Shown here: one piece after another, positions 34,553-46,252 of the stretch
How the letters are laid out: each line of letters opens with the position of its first letter
Numbering within the stretch: position 1 is the first letter of the stretch
Assembly (NCBI GenBank): GCA_027625915.1
Contig: JANTQA010000036.1
Span: 12,669,001-12,733,000 of the forward strand
Direction: 5' to 3'
Length of the DNA stretch: 64,000 nt
Origin: Anaeramoeba flamelloides
Taxonomy: Eukaryota; Metamonada; Anaeramoebidae
Notes under the pieces: generated by a model
Databases searched by the model: none
What the model saw: only the letters and a program-made list of their open reading frames with translations
Told to the model about the DNA's origin: nothing
Translations under genes and position numbers: made by a program

Positions 34553-37500
34553 TTAATTTTGTTTTTTGACCTCGCTCTTTTCAGGCTCTTTAACATGGAT
34601 ATAAACGGGTGTTTGTTTCAACCTTTTATAATTTTTTATATATTCACTCTCTTTATCCTTGAAATCAATTAGCAATTTATAATACCCATAACAAGCAAAA
34701 TCGAGATCAAAATTAAAAAATCCGTACCTATCAAGATATTTGGTATCCTTTGGTATTGATTTATTTACAAAATCAGCTTGCTTTTTAGTTGGAAATATGC
34801 TTTTACTTGATATTTCCTCCTCGGGATCAACTAGCTCTGGTTCTGATGAATTGTCTGTAAATTCAAATTCGCTGTCGTGGTATTCTTCTTCTGATTCTGA
34901 AATGAACATATTTTTGATCGTACTCCGGGGAGGGGAATCATTTTCATCTTTGTTATAACGATCATTACGTTCCTCTTTCTCATCTTGTTTTGACTCATCA
35001 GATTTTTGTGGCCCGAGATATTTAAAATGTAGACAAGCTTTTTTACCTTTTTGATGTTCTGGATAAGTAATGTAGTTACCTTTATCATCCATTAAGGGGA
35101 ATTTGAAATGTTCTTTCCCAAGTCGTTTTAAGTCGTATGTTTGATTTATTTCCATCTCACTGATAATTATTTCATTATATTCAAAATGTCCCTCAAGTTT
35201 CTCAAGGTTATATAAGCCATCATAGTTAGTGTATTCTAACCAATGAATACGTATGTTGTTAAAAAAAAATTCCACAAGAATTCTACCCGTGAATCCTGTG
35301 TTCCACAGAATGGTTAGGTAATTGTTATTTATTTGATCAATTTTTGTCAAGTGATTCTGCCGATCTTGCTTTTCTCCCTTGTATTCGGTGATTTTCGTAT
35401 CTAAAGCGGTATCTCCATTGGGCCCCTTTAACCAAGCTTTGCATTGTATCCCATCTTCACATGGACCCATCACTGGGACACCATCGGTAGTTTCTGATTC
35501 AAAGACAAATTTTATCGGTTTATCTCCAACACGCCACACATTTTGGAATTCGTCTCTTCTTTTGTCTGAAACATGAATTCTATATTCCGTAGTAGATCCC
35601 TTTGTCGTAAAATTGACAACTCTTTCGTAATTCTGTTCCAAGACTTGAATTTTATGATCTTGTGTAAATGAAATGATCTTGACACCATATTGAAGAAACA
35701 TATTAGGAAAATGCTTCAATTTGGTGTCAATTACTTGGTAGTGCACCCCCACCTCTTTTGGTATTTTCAACACCTTTTTCTTGTCCCACACATAGAAACT
35801 GTTTCCCATTTGATATGAAAAGCTTTTATGTTTTTTTACTGGAAAGAACTCGTGAGTTTTTGATGCCTTCAACAGTTTTAAACCCTTTTTAAAATCATAA
35901 CTATAAAGTTTGTAATCATCTGAGATCACATAAAGTGAAAAATTTTGTAAATCACAGTATTTTTTATGGAGATTACAAGCAGAAAATTTGATATTTTTTT
36001 TTGTTAATTTTTTTATCTTTTTGGAGAAGCTGTGTTTATTTGCGATACTTTTTGGGAGAAAATGATAATTCCATTTATTATCAATGATCCCAAAATATTT
36101 ATCAAGATTTGAATTGGGCTCCAATATTCTGAGTATATATACCTTTTTAAGACTGATATCAGTGATCACTGTGTAGCTTTCATCAAGAAAACTTAAATCA
36201 GGATCCTCGTTATAGAGCTTGTAATTTACACGAAATTTACTTGCCAAATCTGTAATAAAAGTCATACACAATTTTGATTCATGGTTAATAAACATGATGA
36301 CGATCTCGTTCCCTTCAACATAAAACACCCGATAAATGGAAAAGATTCCACCTTTTTGAAAATTAGGATCAATATTATCAAATTTAATGTTTAAAATAAT
36401 AAGTTTGGATTCTTGTATTGTCTTGAAATCAGGAACATTAAATTGCACTATAACAAATTCCTCATCCTTTTCAGCAATAAAAGAGATTCTCCCAAAAAAA
36501 ATGAAAAATGATTGATAATTGATCCTGATCTTTTCTTTTTCCTCTATTTTGGATAAATTTGTTCGCAAATATTTGATTATGAATTGAGCCCCTTCCTTTG
36601 TGGTGTTGATTTTACTTTCGTTTTTTTTAATTATTTCATATTCCTTATTCTTATTCATTTCCAGTGACTTTTCTTCAATAGGATGTTTGATGAAAGTATT
36701 ACCCTTTGGAATAAATTTGTACTTTTTGTTTTTTGAAATCGAATTGAAATCACTGTAAGAATCGGGGTCAGACGTAGAATCATAATCAAAATCAGAATCA
36801 GAATAAGAATCAGAATCAGAATCAGAATCAGAAGAAGAGTCTTTTTTTTTGTTACGAATTTCTTCCTTTTCTTGTTCTTTTAGATCTTGTTTTTTAGGAA
36901 CAATGATTATTCGGCTGTTAATTAAATTGGGTAAAATTCTCTTGGGGATAATTCTTGCAAAGTATGGGGTTTTATTTGTTCCATTAAATTGTTCCAAATC
37001 TTTTACAAAATAGATAAACCCAATCCGAGAAAAAAATATATAATAATCCTTGTTCCATAAAAGAGAATTCATTTTGGGAATATTAACAATATTAAGAAAA
37101 ACAGTATCTTGGTTTTGATCACATTTTGAAGAATAAAATACACTGCCGTTTGAAAATAACACAAGCATGTTCTTTGCCGTTTTGATAACTTTTTTTATTT
37201 TCGGTTTTTCATGTAACTGATATACTTTTGTTTGGTTAATTTCAATTTCTTTCTTTCCATTATTGTCGACAATTTTAAATGTTTTTAATACAGTTTTTTG
37301 TTGAATAAGTACTTGCTCTTCTTTATTTTGAGAAAATTCATTTTTAAAAATATTTTTAACTTTATAGACACTTTCGCTGATAGTATATTCACCATTAACC
37401 TTATTTTGAACAATCCATAAAGTATTGCTGTTGTCTAAAATTAAATGATAATTATTCACAGAAATCATTGTTTTGAGGTTTTTTGCATCCTTTAATTCAG

Positions 37501-38125
37501 CTATTTTACATACCATAAGATCTTTTTGATCAAATTTTTTAACAGATATTTTTTCTTCTTTCTTTTCTTTTTGTTGTTCTTGTTGGTTTTCTTGTGGTTG
37601 TTCTTTTTCTTTTTCTTTTTCTTTTTCTTTCTCTATTTCAATTTCATTTTTTTGTTCTTTTTGTTGATCTTGTTCATTTTCTTGTGGTTGTTCTTTTTCC
37701 TTTTCTTTTTCTTTTTCTTTTTCAATTTCATTTTCTTTTTTTATTTCTGGTTCTTCTTCTTGTTTTTTTTCAATTTCTTTTTGGGTCTGAAAAAGATCAG
37801 TTATTTGGTTGAGTTTACAAAAAAATAATTCCTTTGTCGACTTTGATATTGCTATAAGTGAATCTTGAGCACAGCTTAAAGAACAAACCTTGATTTTTTC
37901 ACCCGCTTTAAAGATTAATTTCCCAAAATATTCCATTCGGTTCCCTACAACTTGATATAGGCTTGTTTCATTACTTTTATTTATTGCAATTGCTAAATGA
38001 TCAGATATTTTATAGAGATCTTTCAGATTCCCTTTTTCCAAATAAATTGGCTTTGATCCAATAAATTTTTCAGTTTTTTGATTTTCCTCTACACCCGAGG
38101 TATCAATTTGTAAATAGTCACACAT
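34553..38125 (-). CDS. Large single-exon protein, propeller-like N-terminal half and filamin-like C-terminal domain
   Basis: An uninterrupted frame of 1190 codons, the longest in the window and intron-free. The N-terminal half alternates short beta-type segments such as HLAIAINKSNETSLYQV, NYHLILDNSNTLWIV and NMLVLFSNGSVFYSS, which resemble worn RCC1- or kelch-type propeller blades. Two low-complexity blocks interrupt it: a Glu/Lys/Gln block near residues 112-190 and a Ser/Asp block near 427-460. Residues about 855-965 (VWRVGDKPIKFVFES, CKAWLKGPNGDTALD, NNNYLTILWNTGFTG) look like an Ig-like filamin repeat. A further acidic stretch lies near 1068-1108 and the end is YIHVKEPEKSEVKKQN. A cytoskeletal or scaffold role is possible, but no catalytic motif is seen and no function is assigned. 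The first Met at 38125 follows a T-rich leader. Confidence 0.85.
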   Translation of the reverse strand: MCDYLQIDTSGVEENQKTEKFIGSKPIYLEKGNLKDLYKISDHLAIAINKSNETSLYQVVGNRMEYFGKLIFKAGEKIKVCSLSCAQDSLIAISKSTKELFFCKLNQITDLFQTQKEIEKKQEEEPEIKKENEIEKEKEKEKEKEQPQENEQDQQKEQKNEIEIEKEKEKEKEKEQPQENQQEQQKEKKEEKISVKKFDQKDLMVCKIAELKDAKNLKTMISVNNYHLILDNSNTLWIVQNKVNGEYTISESVYKVKNIFKNEFSQNKEEQVLIQQKTVLKTFKIVDNNGKKEIEINQTKVYQLHEKPKIKKVIKTAKNMLVLFSNGSVFYSSKCDQNQDTVFLNIVNIPKMNSLLWNKDYYIFFSRIGFIYFVKDLEQFNGTNKTPYFARIIPKRILPNLINSRIIIVPKKQDLKEQEKEEIRNKKKDSSSDSDSDSDSYSDSDFDYDSTSDPDSYSDFNSISKNKKYKFIPKGNTFIKHPIEEKSLEMNKNKEYEIIKKNESKINTTKEGAQFIIKYLRTNLSKIEEKEKIRINYQSFFIFFGRISFIAEKDEEFVIVQFNVPDFKTIQESKLIILNIKFDNIDPNFQKGGIFSIYRVFYVEGNEIVIMFINHESKLCMTFITDLASKFRVNYKLYNEDPDLSFLDESYTVITDISLKKVYILRILEPNSNLDKYFGIIDNKWNYHFLPKSIANKHSFSKKIKKLTKKNIKFSACNLHKKYCDLQNFSLYVISDDYKLYSYDFKKGLKLLKASKTHEFFPVKKHKSFSYQMGNSFYVWDKKKVLKIPKEVGVHYQVIDTKLKHFPNMFLQYGVKIISFTQDHKIQVLEQNYERVVNFTTKGSTTEYRIHVSDKRRDEFQNVWRVGDKPIKFVFESETTDGVPVMGPCEDGIQCKAWLKGPNGDTALDTKITEYKGEKQDRQNHLTKIDQINNNYLTILWNTGFTGRILVEFFFNNIRIHWLEYTNYDGLYNLEKLEGHFEYNEIIISEMEINQTYDLKRLGKEHFKFPLMDDKGNYITYPEHQKGKKACLHFKYLGPQKSDESKQDEKEERNDRYNKDENDSPPRSTIKNMFISESEEEYHDSEFEFTDNSSEPELVDPEEEISSKSIFPTKKQADFVNKSIPKDTKYLDRYGFFNFDLDFACYGYYKLLIDFKDKESEYIKNYKRLKQTPVYIHVKEPEKSEVKKQN

Positions 38126-38129
38126 TATT

Positions 38130-40650
38130 CTTTTCTCAATGTTTTTTTCAAAAAAAAATATTTGAGATTAATTTAAAAGTTTTTGAAAAAAATATGATTT
38201 TTAAAAATTCATTATTTCTATAAATTCTATTTCTTCTTCATTACTTGAAGTGAACTGTTTCTCTAAATTAATTTTTTACCTTCGTCTATATGAGATCTTA
38301 AAGATCTTGAAATCAATCTATAACAAGAATTTAGTGTATAAGATTACCATAAACATACGAAAACTAAATTTTTGATCTGGATGTATTTTCTCGAATATTA
38401 TCAATAAAACAATTAGAAAAAACAAAAATAAAAAAAGTTATCAAAACGGCAAAGTTCATACTTGTGTTATTTTCAAAGGGATCACCTTTGTCTGTTATTT
38501 TGAATTACTCAAGCTTTTTTTTTTTTTTTTTTTTGTTTTCGTCAATTTTTTTTACTAAAGTATTTCAACGTGTTATTTTGTTCTAATCAATAAACTCTTG
38601 TGAACTATCCAAATTCTTTGTTCAGTAAATAATTGTTTACATTTTTGTAAATCCCAGAAAGGAAATAAGTACATTTGACCATTTTGATAAATTTTTTATT
38701 GCAGTAAACATTACTGAAAGAAGATTTTTTGAATGTATGTGATATATTGAAACTTTGAAACCAAAATATCATTCACTACTGTTTGTGAAAAGAACCATTG
38801 TAATTCAGAGTTGAATCTTAATTTTTTCAATTTTTTGAACATAATTTTTGATTCAATTTTTGGTTTTATTAAAATCAGGTTTTGGATCTACGAAATGTGT
38901 TTGTCTGAATGAACGAAACTAATCAAAGAATAAACCAAAAAAAAAAAAAAAAAAAAACCAAGAAGATGCACTTGTATTAAATATTTTCTTTTTAAAAACC
39001 AAACATGAAAGATCACCTTTCCAAATAAATTTGTTGAAATCAAAATGAAAAAAAAAAATTGATCAAAGTCTATTTTCAAAGATTTGTTTTCTTTATTTTT
39101 TTTTGAATGAATCCAAACAACCCATAATCTTGAATTTCTGACCTAATTACTATTTATTATTATTTATCAAAAGATTTTTTTACAAATATAATTTACTATT
39201 ATTTTTTCAAATGTTTTTCTCAAAAAAAGCCGAAAATAAAGAATACTATTTCAAAAATGAATATTAAAGGGTCGAATTCTTGGAACCAAAGTAAAGTTAC
39301 AAAAGATTCAAATCAAAATAATTAAAAAATTCTAGAAAAAATTTCAATCAAAATACAGTATTCTTTTGGGTTCTCAATTAAATCAAAAATAAATAATTTT
39401 TAAAATCAAACGAAATAAACTTTCGATTTTTATTTTCTGGATGAGGGGAGAATTCAAAAAATAACCTATATTCTAAACTAAAACTAGAATTAGATAAATT
39501 AAATAAAAACGATTTGGGAAATTCATTTTGGAAATTCTTTTGAAATAAAAAGTAATTTGTTTCTCAAAAATTTTACAAACAAAAGTATTTTCCATGAAGA
39601 ACTAAAAATAAAAACAAGCAAAGAAGAAGTAATTAGACCAAAGATTTTGGATAAGATCAAGAGATAAATGATTTTTATTAATTTTTTCTTGATCATTTTT
39701 TCTGATTTTTATTTCCTTTTTTTAGTTGGTATGAAATTCTATTATACTAGTATATATTCCACTTCCATATTTATTAAAATACCAATATATTTAACTATAA
39801 GAAATGAGTTGAATGATTCAGTTTCTCTAAACTGTGGCACTCAAAATTAGTAGAATGTACTTATTCCCTTTTTTTCTCAGAGTCAATTTTATTTCTTGAA
39901 AAAGTAAAAAATTTTAGTTTTGGAAACTTCTAAAAGTAATGAATTACATTTATTTCATATTTTACCCAAAGGTAATAAAGTACTTATTTATACAATGCTA
40001 CAATTTAACTCCATATAACAAACAACTTTATCAATTTAGAGAAATATGTTTTTGATTTCAAAATAACTTCTATTTTTCAAAATTGTATTTACAAGAAAAT
40101 TATCTTGATCCTTTTTATTACTTTGGATTATTGTATTTCAAAAAACAAAAAAGAAAAATTTACAAAAGTATTTTTATTTTTAAGGAAATCCCACTTTTAG
40201 CAATTGTCTGATTCTGTATTAACAAATAACTTTGTTTAATTTTATCTTATTTTAAAAATACAATAAAAATAAATCAAATCAAAAAATATTGAAGTTAAGA
40301 ACAAAATGATCATTTATTTGATATTAATAAATAATAAATAAGATTTCTTGAAATTCAAAAAATTATCAATATTTTTTTTTCAAATATTTAGAGTATAAAG
40401 AATAAATTTTTAGTATTTAAATCGGTTATTTGAAAATATCTATTTTTTTTTTTTCATTAGAATTTTTGATTTGTAATTATTTTTTTTTTTGTTTGAAAAT
40501 ATTTAATAATTTTGAGAAATAATGTAAAACATATTTTACTTATAATCAATGACAAATTACCAATCAACAGAAATTATTAAAATTCGGATTAAAAATAATT
40601 AAATGAAAAAACTATTTCTAATGATTTTGAGATGCATTTTACGGATTTTA
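38130..40650. other. Gene-free spacer upstream of the 1190-aa gene
   Basis: Apart from the dispersed repeat at 38840-39660, nothing coding is seen. The promoter of the minus-strand gene should lie in the first few hundred bases but has no recognisable motif. Confidence 0.5.
38840..39660 (+). repeat. Dispersed non-coding repeat, copy 1
   Basis: Collinear by eye with 55470-56290 for about 800 bp, roughly three quarters identical in the better blocks (TATTTTCAAAGATTTGTTTT, GGGTCGAATTCTTGGAACCA, GAAATAAAAAGTAATTTGTT). No open frame is shared, so it is an old mobile element body or segmental copy. Confidence 0.55.
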
Positions 40651-40652
40651 AA

Positions 40653-41340
40653 AAAGTAAACTCTTTTTTCAGTGAAAGGGGCCAAACTTTATTGAAGAAA
40701 TCAAAAATTACTAAATTTTTTACTCCAGTATTCTTTTAATATTAAATATTCGATTTTTAAATCAAAATTATTTTTTATAATTTTATCAACTTTTCATTTT
40801 TTATATTAGTTTCTTTTATCTCATTTCTTTTGTTTTTTTAAAAATCTAAAAAAAAATTATACCACAAAATTAACTTGAAGAAAATTGAGGCTACAACAGT
40901 TTCACTTTTACAACACAAACTTCAACGAAATTTAAGGCATAATAAAAATCCCACATTAAGGAACAAAAATTCAAATTCTAGTAAAATAATTTGATACAAA
41001 AAAAATTCTAAATTTTGTGTATTAATCTGAGATTTTTTTGTGTATAAAATTTCTTCAAAGTTTGTGTCCTAAAAGTGGAACTGATTGTATATTATTTCTT
41101 TTAAAATGTGAATATTTACTAGAAAATTATATTTTCAGGAACAATTGTAATTATCCAAATAAATTGAAAAATTTTGTACTAAAACTTCCATTGCAAATGG
41201 ACCAAACAAATTTTTATCTATTTTATTTTATTTTTTTTTTAGTATTTATATTTTGTTAAGGTATTGATTTTATAAATATCAACTATAGTCTGAAGTTTAG
41301 TATTACTCTTATTTCTTAAAAATATTATTTTAGTTGATAC
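40653..41340 (+). mobile_element. TIR element, B-type copy interrupted by a foldback element
   Basis: Left end AAACTCTTTTTTCAGTGAAA then GGGGCC at 40657. 40653-40893 and about 41088-41340 align in order with 18154-18723, and the F element at 40894-41087 is inserted between them. The right end is unclear. Confidence 0.6.
40894..41087. mobile_element. Foldback palindromic element F, copy 2 (nested)
   Basis: Same 194 bp palindrome flanked by TA on both sides. It sits inside an older TIR element whose two halves can be aligned on either side with the uninterrupted relative at 18154-18723. Confidence 0.82.
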
Positions 41341-41647
41341 GTTATTAAAAAAATTATTTTTTTTCATTAAAATCCTTGATTTATTTCAAAGAAAATTAAT
41401 AAATTCTTTGATGATAAAATATATAATAAAAGCAATTTTTTTATAAAAAAAAAAAGTATTTTCACCAAAACAAATAATTGAGGTTATAATTAATAAATAA
41501 GATGAAGACATGTTCAATTAAATTAAAAAATGGCTTTTGAATAATAAATTAATTGATAAAAGTAAAAATAATAAATTACAAAAAATAGTATAATTAATAA
41601 ATTAAATCAACTTGTATTGGAATTTAATCAAAATTATGAAATTAATA

Positions 41648-41844
41648 CAGCCAGTTCCACTTTTAAGACACAAACTTTGAAGATATTTTATACACAAAAA
41701 AATCCCAAATTAAAACATATTTTTTGGAATTTTTTTTTTTTTTCACAAATTATTTTACTAGGATTTGGATTTTGTACCTTAGTTTGAGATTTTTATTGTG
41801 CTTTAAATTTCCTTCAAAGTTTGTGCCTTAAACGCAGAACTGGC
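41648..41844. mobile_element. Foldback palindromic element F, copy 3
   Basis: 197 bp palindrome, TA-flanked, beginning CAGCCAGTTCCACTTTTAAG and ending with its mirror. It lies just 5' of LINE copy 2. Confidence 0.8.
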
Positions 41845-41989
41845 TATAAATAAAATTAGAAGTTCATCAACCAAAATTGTTTTAAATAATAAAAATTTTA
41901 AAAATAGTTAATTTGATTATTGTAAAGAAATTAGTACTGAACAAGAAATAAAAATAATAAAATTTAAGAATATTATTCTCAAAATCTGA

Positions 41990-42992
41990 ATATTTATATC
42001 CAATGGATATTAAAGATATATTATACAATTATTGGATAACCTAATAATTTTTAATCAATCCCAAAAATATTTCAACATTTTAGGTTTTTGGATAAATAAA
42101 AAAATCACAAAATTTATAAAAAAATCCACAACTACAAGAATAATGTATTAAAATCAAGCAAAAATTGATCAAGTAAGTATTTCGATAAATTAAAGAAGAT
42201 TTAAACTGAAAAATATATTGTAAATTCTTGTTTTTTAACACATATCAAAAAAGTTAAAATTAAAAAAAAAGAAAACAATAATATTAATTGGAAAGTAGAA
42301 AAGTTAAAATAAATAAATGCGAATCTTAATACATTTAGAGAAAACTTAATAATACATAGTTCTGGATGGAAAAACCAAGAATCTTGAAAAATTATTAGAT
42401 ATAAAAATACTATCAACAAAAATTCGTATCGTAGAGTACTGTAGAGTGCCTATCTTTCCCAATATTCAAAAGAGTTGGGAAAAATCTTTGGTTTTACTTT
42501 ATTCTTTCGAATTCTGGAAATATAATCGTGGTTTTTTATTTTGAGAAATAAAAAGATTATTTCAAGAATTTTTCTTTTTATTTCTCAAATTAATAATAAA
42601 AAACCAACTACAATTAAATTTAAAATGAAAGGATAGGTTCAACTACCATCTTAAAATTGAGAAATTTCACAAATTATCTAAACAGATATTCTTATGTTTA
42701 TGACTTAAATAAAATAAAAACAAAATCTTTTAATTTATGCCAAAAAATATTTCAACTCAGAAATCATTAAATATATTACGATCATTTTTTATTTGAATGT
42801 TCATTCTATAAAGAAAAAATAGAAAAATTGGATGAAAAAATTAATTCAAATAAACAAAAGCTCTCAGAAAATAATATTCTCAATATTATTAAAAATAAAG
42901 AATCATTATTTATTTTGTCATTGGTTAATGATAAAGAAAAGTATGAAACTCTATTGAAATATCTAAATAAAAATTTAGAAATTAGGGAATAG
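41990..42992 (+). mobile_element. Decayed LINE 3' fragment (copy 2)
   Basis: Collinear with 30420-31475. The last 65 or so codons are open and well kept: FECSFYKEKIEKLDEKI, then NNILNIIKNKESLFILSLVN and YLNKNLEIRE before a TAG. The FECSFY piece matches the (H)FLFEC motif that closes many LINE proteins. An internal palindromic stretch (42425-42600) sits at the same place as in copy 1. After the stop come CAAGTGCC-type repeats. Confidence 0.72.
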
Positions 42993-42999
42993 TCTTCAA

Positions 43000-43420
43000 G
43001 TGCCTTAAAGTACCGTAGTATGCCTAGGTTTTTTTTTAATGTTTGGAATGTAAAGAAAATTAAATAAATTTTCTCGACATTTCAAAAAGTAAAAAAAAAC
43101 CTAACCATTAGGTTTTCCAGAATTCAGAAGAATAATGTAAAATCAAATATTTAACTCAATTCTTTTAAATTGTGGAAAACCTACAGATATTATTCTTGGT
43201 TTTTAGTTTTATTTAGAAAGTGTTCTAGGTTTTTTTTTGAGGTTTTCTATTTTATTTGTGAAGTGTTCTAGGTTTTTTTTTACTTTAGAAATAAATAGAA
43301 AACTCAAATAAATTTTCGGTTTATTTCGAAAACTCAAAAAAAAACCTAACGAAAATCTATCAATTTTCTAAATAAACAGAAAACCGAAGAAAACCAAATC
43401 CATGTTTTCGAAAATTAATT
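43000..43420. repeat. Palindrome-module cluster 3
   Basis: Follows the stop of LINE copy 2: CAAGTGCC at 42998, repeats of GTTCTAGGTTTTTTT, and the ACTTTAGAAATAAA ... TTTATTTC hairpin at about 43270-43345, closing in TAACGAAAATCTATC. Confidence 0.65.
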
Positions 43421-44092
43421 TTCCCTCTTTAAAATAAATTAAAAAAAAAAAATTCATTTTTGTCTAATTTTCGTCTGTGAAATGTGGATCACATTTAATA
43501 AAGTATTACTTTTATAAGAATATTTAAATAAAGATAACTAATTTGATGCTGTGAAAAAAAATAAAAAAATATTTCAAGATCTTAATAACTATCAAAGAGA
43601 TAGTTTTCAAAATTAACATAATTGTTTTCAAAATTGTAAATAACAACCTTTCTAAGTGAAAATTGGGTATCATTCTTTGTTTTTCTTTCAAAAAATTTCC
43701 TCACTTTTAAGAGTTGATTTTTTGATATTGGTCGTATGTAAAAAGTTGATATGTTTTTAATAGGGATAAAGTAGTACAATAAAAAATTACAATTTTTTTT
43801 TTCAATACACAAAAATAGTTTCACATTAATGTAGTGACCCCTAAAGTGGTATGCACATTTTACAGATTTTGAGTTCCGCCATGTTTTCGAAATTGAATTA
43901 TTCAACCAATTTCTTTAATTAAATAAAATAAAAGTTTTAATAAATAAGAGATAGAATGAGAAATACGGACTATTATGATATTTTTACTACCAATTAAAAA
44001 ATGTGAAACAAAATAAATAGAAAAAATTGATTAAGAAATAATTAATAAATAAAGTTTATTTATTAATTCTATCTGAAAGGTAATATTTTATA

Positions 44093-44287
44093 TAGTCAGT
44101 TTCACTTTTAAGGTACAAACTTTCAACGAAAATTAAGGTACAAAAAAATCTCAAATTAAAGCACAAAATTTGGAATTTTTTTTTACAATTTATTTTTACT
44201 CGAATTTGAATTTTGTGCTTTAATTTGAGATTTTTTTTGTGCCTTAAATTTCGTTGATAGTTTGTGCCTTTAAAGTGAAACTGACTG
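44093..44287. mobile_element. Foldback palindromic element F, copy 4
   Basis: 195 bp palindrome, TA-flanked, with well-kept arms (AGTCAGTTTCACTTTTAAGG at the left end). Confidence 0.82.
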
Positions 44288-45406
44288 TATAATTAATTCT
44301 TCTTAACTCGTATTTTTCTGGGTTTATTTTTATTTATAAACTGGTTTCTCGAAAAAATACTTGAGAAAAATGTTTAAGTAACAAATTACTTGTTTTTTTT
44401 AAAGGATTTAGAATATTAATTTTTAATTCTATTTTTTTTTATTAATTTGATCTAATCATGATTTATTTAACAAAACTATCATATTAAAATAAAGTTTATA
44501 TGTATATATTGATTGATTCTTGGATTTGTTTGATTTTTAACCATTTTATTTGTTTTCAATTAAATTGTAAATAAACGAAAAATTCTATCCTGAAAAATGA
44601 GAGTAATTACTATTCCTTTCGAATTCTTTTGTATAATGAATTGAGAACAAACTAATAAAATAAAATGCTTGTTTCTAATTTGTGAAATTATATTTTAAAA
44701 ATTTTGACTCATCGAAATTAATTCTTTGACAAATAAAATTATTCGTTAATATTAAATAGCAACTAATTATTAAATATTATTGGTAATTCTTAACTGTGTT
44801 ATTAAAAACAAATTAAAGATTTAAATTTAAAAAATAAGTTCAAAAACCTCAAAAAAAAACTGAATGGAAAATTTTTAAAATCCGAATTATTCAAAAAAAT
44901 AATAAAATAACTCTTAAAAAATCTATATACAAATATTTTATAAGAATTCAATTTAATCTAATTTTTGCATACTCAATTTTAAATTGAAAGGTTTTCGAAG
45001 ATATTTTTTTTCCCAACTTATCTTTCAAAAAAAAAAAAGTGAAAAATAATTAATTTATTTATTGTTTATGGGTAAGTAAAAAAAAAAAAAAAAAATAAAA
45101 AAAAGAAAAATTAAATTTACTAATAATAGCTAAATAATAATAAATAGAAAAAAAAATAAGTAAAATTTTCCGTGAAAATAAAGTTTTTTAAAAAATTTAA
45201 TTATGACAAAAATTTGGAATATTGTGTTAAATAATGGTTTTTTCTTTTATTGTTAAGGATTTAGTGTTCAAAAAACACCTCATCTGTTAAAGAGAGAATT
45301 GTGAAGTGAATAAATTCGTAACTTCTAATTCAAAGGGTGTCTAAAATAGACGCTGTCATTAGAAGCATTTTAACCTCAATTTAGTTTTCTAAAAAATAAG
45401 GCTTTT

Positions 45407-46205
45407 TTATTTTTTTTGTTTAACTTCTTCAATTTCTTTTTTCAAAGAATTAACTTCCAATACTAAATTATAAATAATATTTTCTAAATGTTTGTTTCTT
45501 TCAGATCCATTCTTGTTTTCCAATTGCTGAAAAAGTGACAATAAATCAGAATTTTGATTAACATTTGTGTTTGTTGAAGAATTCAGAGAGACCTTTCTTT
45601 TTTGTATTTGCTTTGATAGTTGGTTATTCAAAGCAATATTTATATTATTACCAGAAAATTTTCTTGTAACTTGTTTTGGTGATGTGGAATTAATCTTGGA
45701 AAGTTCTTCAGCTGTGATTTCCTTTGTGTAATTCGATGGAAAAATTCCTGGCTTTTGATTCTTGATTTTTCCATACCACCATCCTCTTGGATCCTTTTTT
45801 AATACTTTAATTATAGCACCCTTTTTAAAGGTTAGTTGACCTTCACCCTTGGCAGTATATCCGCTGATTGCCCGGACATAGATTTTTTTTTTAGTTTTAT
45901 CCCCATATGGATCATTTTTAAAAATGATGTCAAACTGGTTCATACAGGTGGTACAAATAGCTTCTTGGAATGTAGAATCTCCTGCACTTTCTAAAGGCGA
46001 GCTATTTTGTCTATAAATTAAATTGGGTCCAAAGACAACCGCTAAATTTTGAGCCGACATTCTATTATCTTTTTCATATTGAGAAACATTCTTTAAAAAA
46101 TTAATTAAATATTTGTATGTTATATAGTTTCCTTTTGGTAATGATCTAATGATTTCACCAAGTTTTTCGTGAATATTTTGATTTGTTCTGGTATTAGCTA
46201 TTGTT

Positions 46206-46252
<47 letters not shown>

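Noticed and set aside
43582-43905. 107-codon minus-strand open frame
   Set aside because: No domain, rich in Phe/Asn/Lys as expected of random AT-rich DNA, and no splice or neighbour support. Left out of the gene list, though its length is slightly notable.
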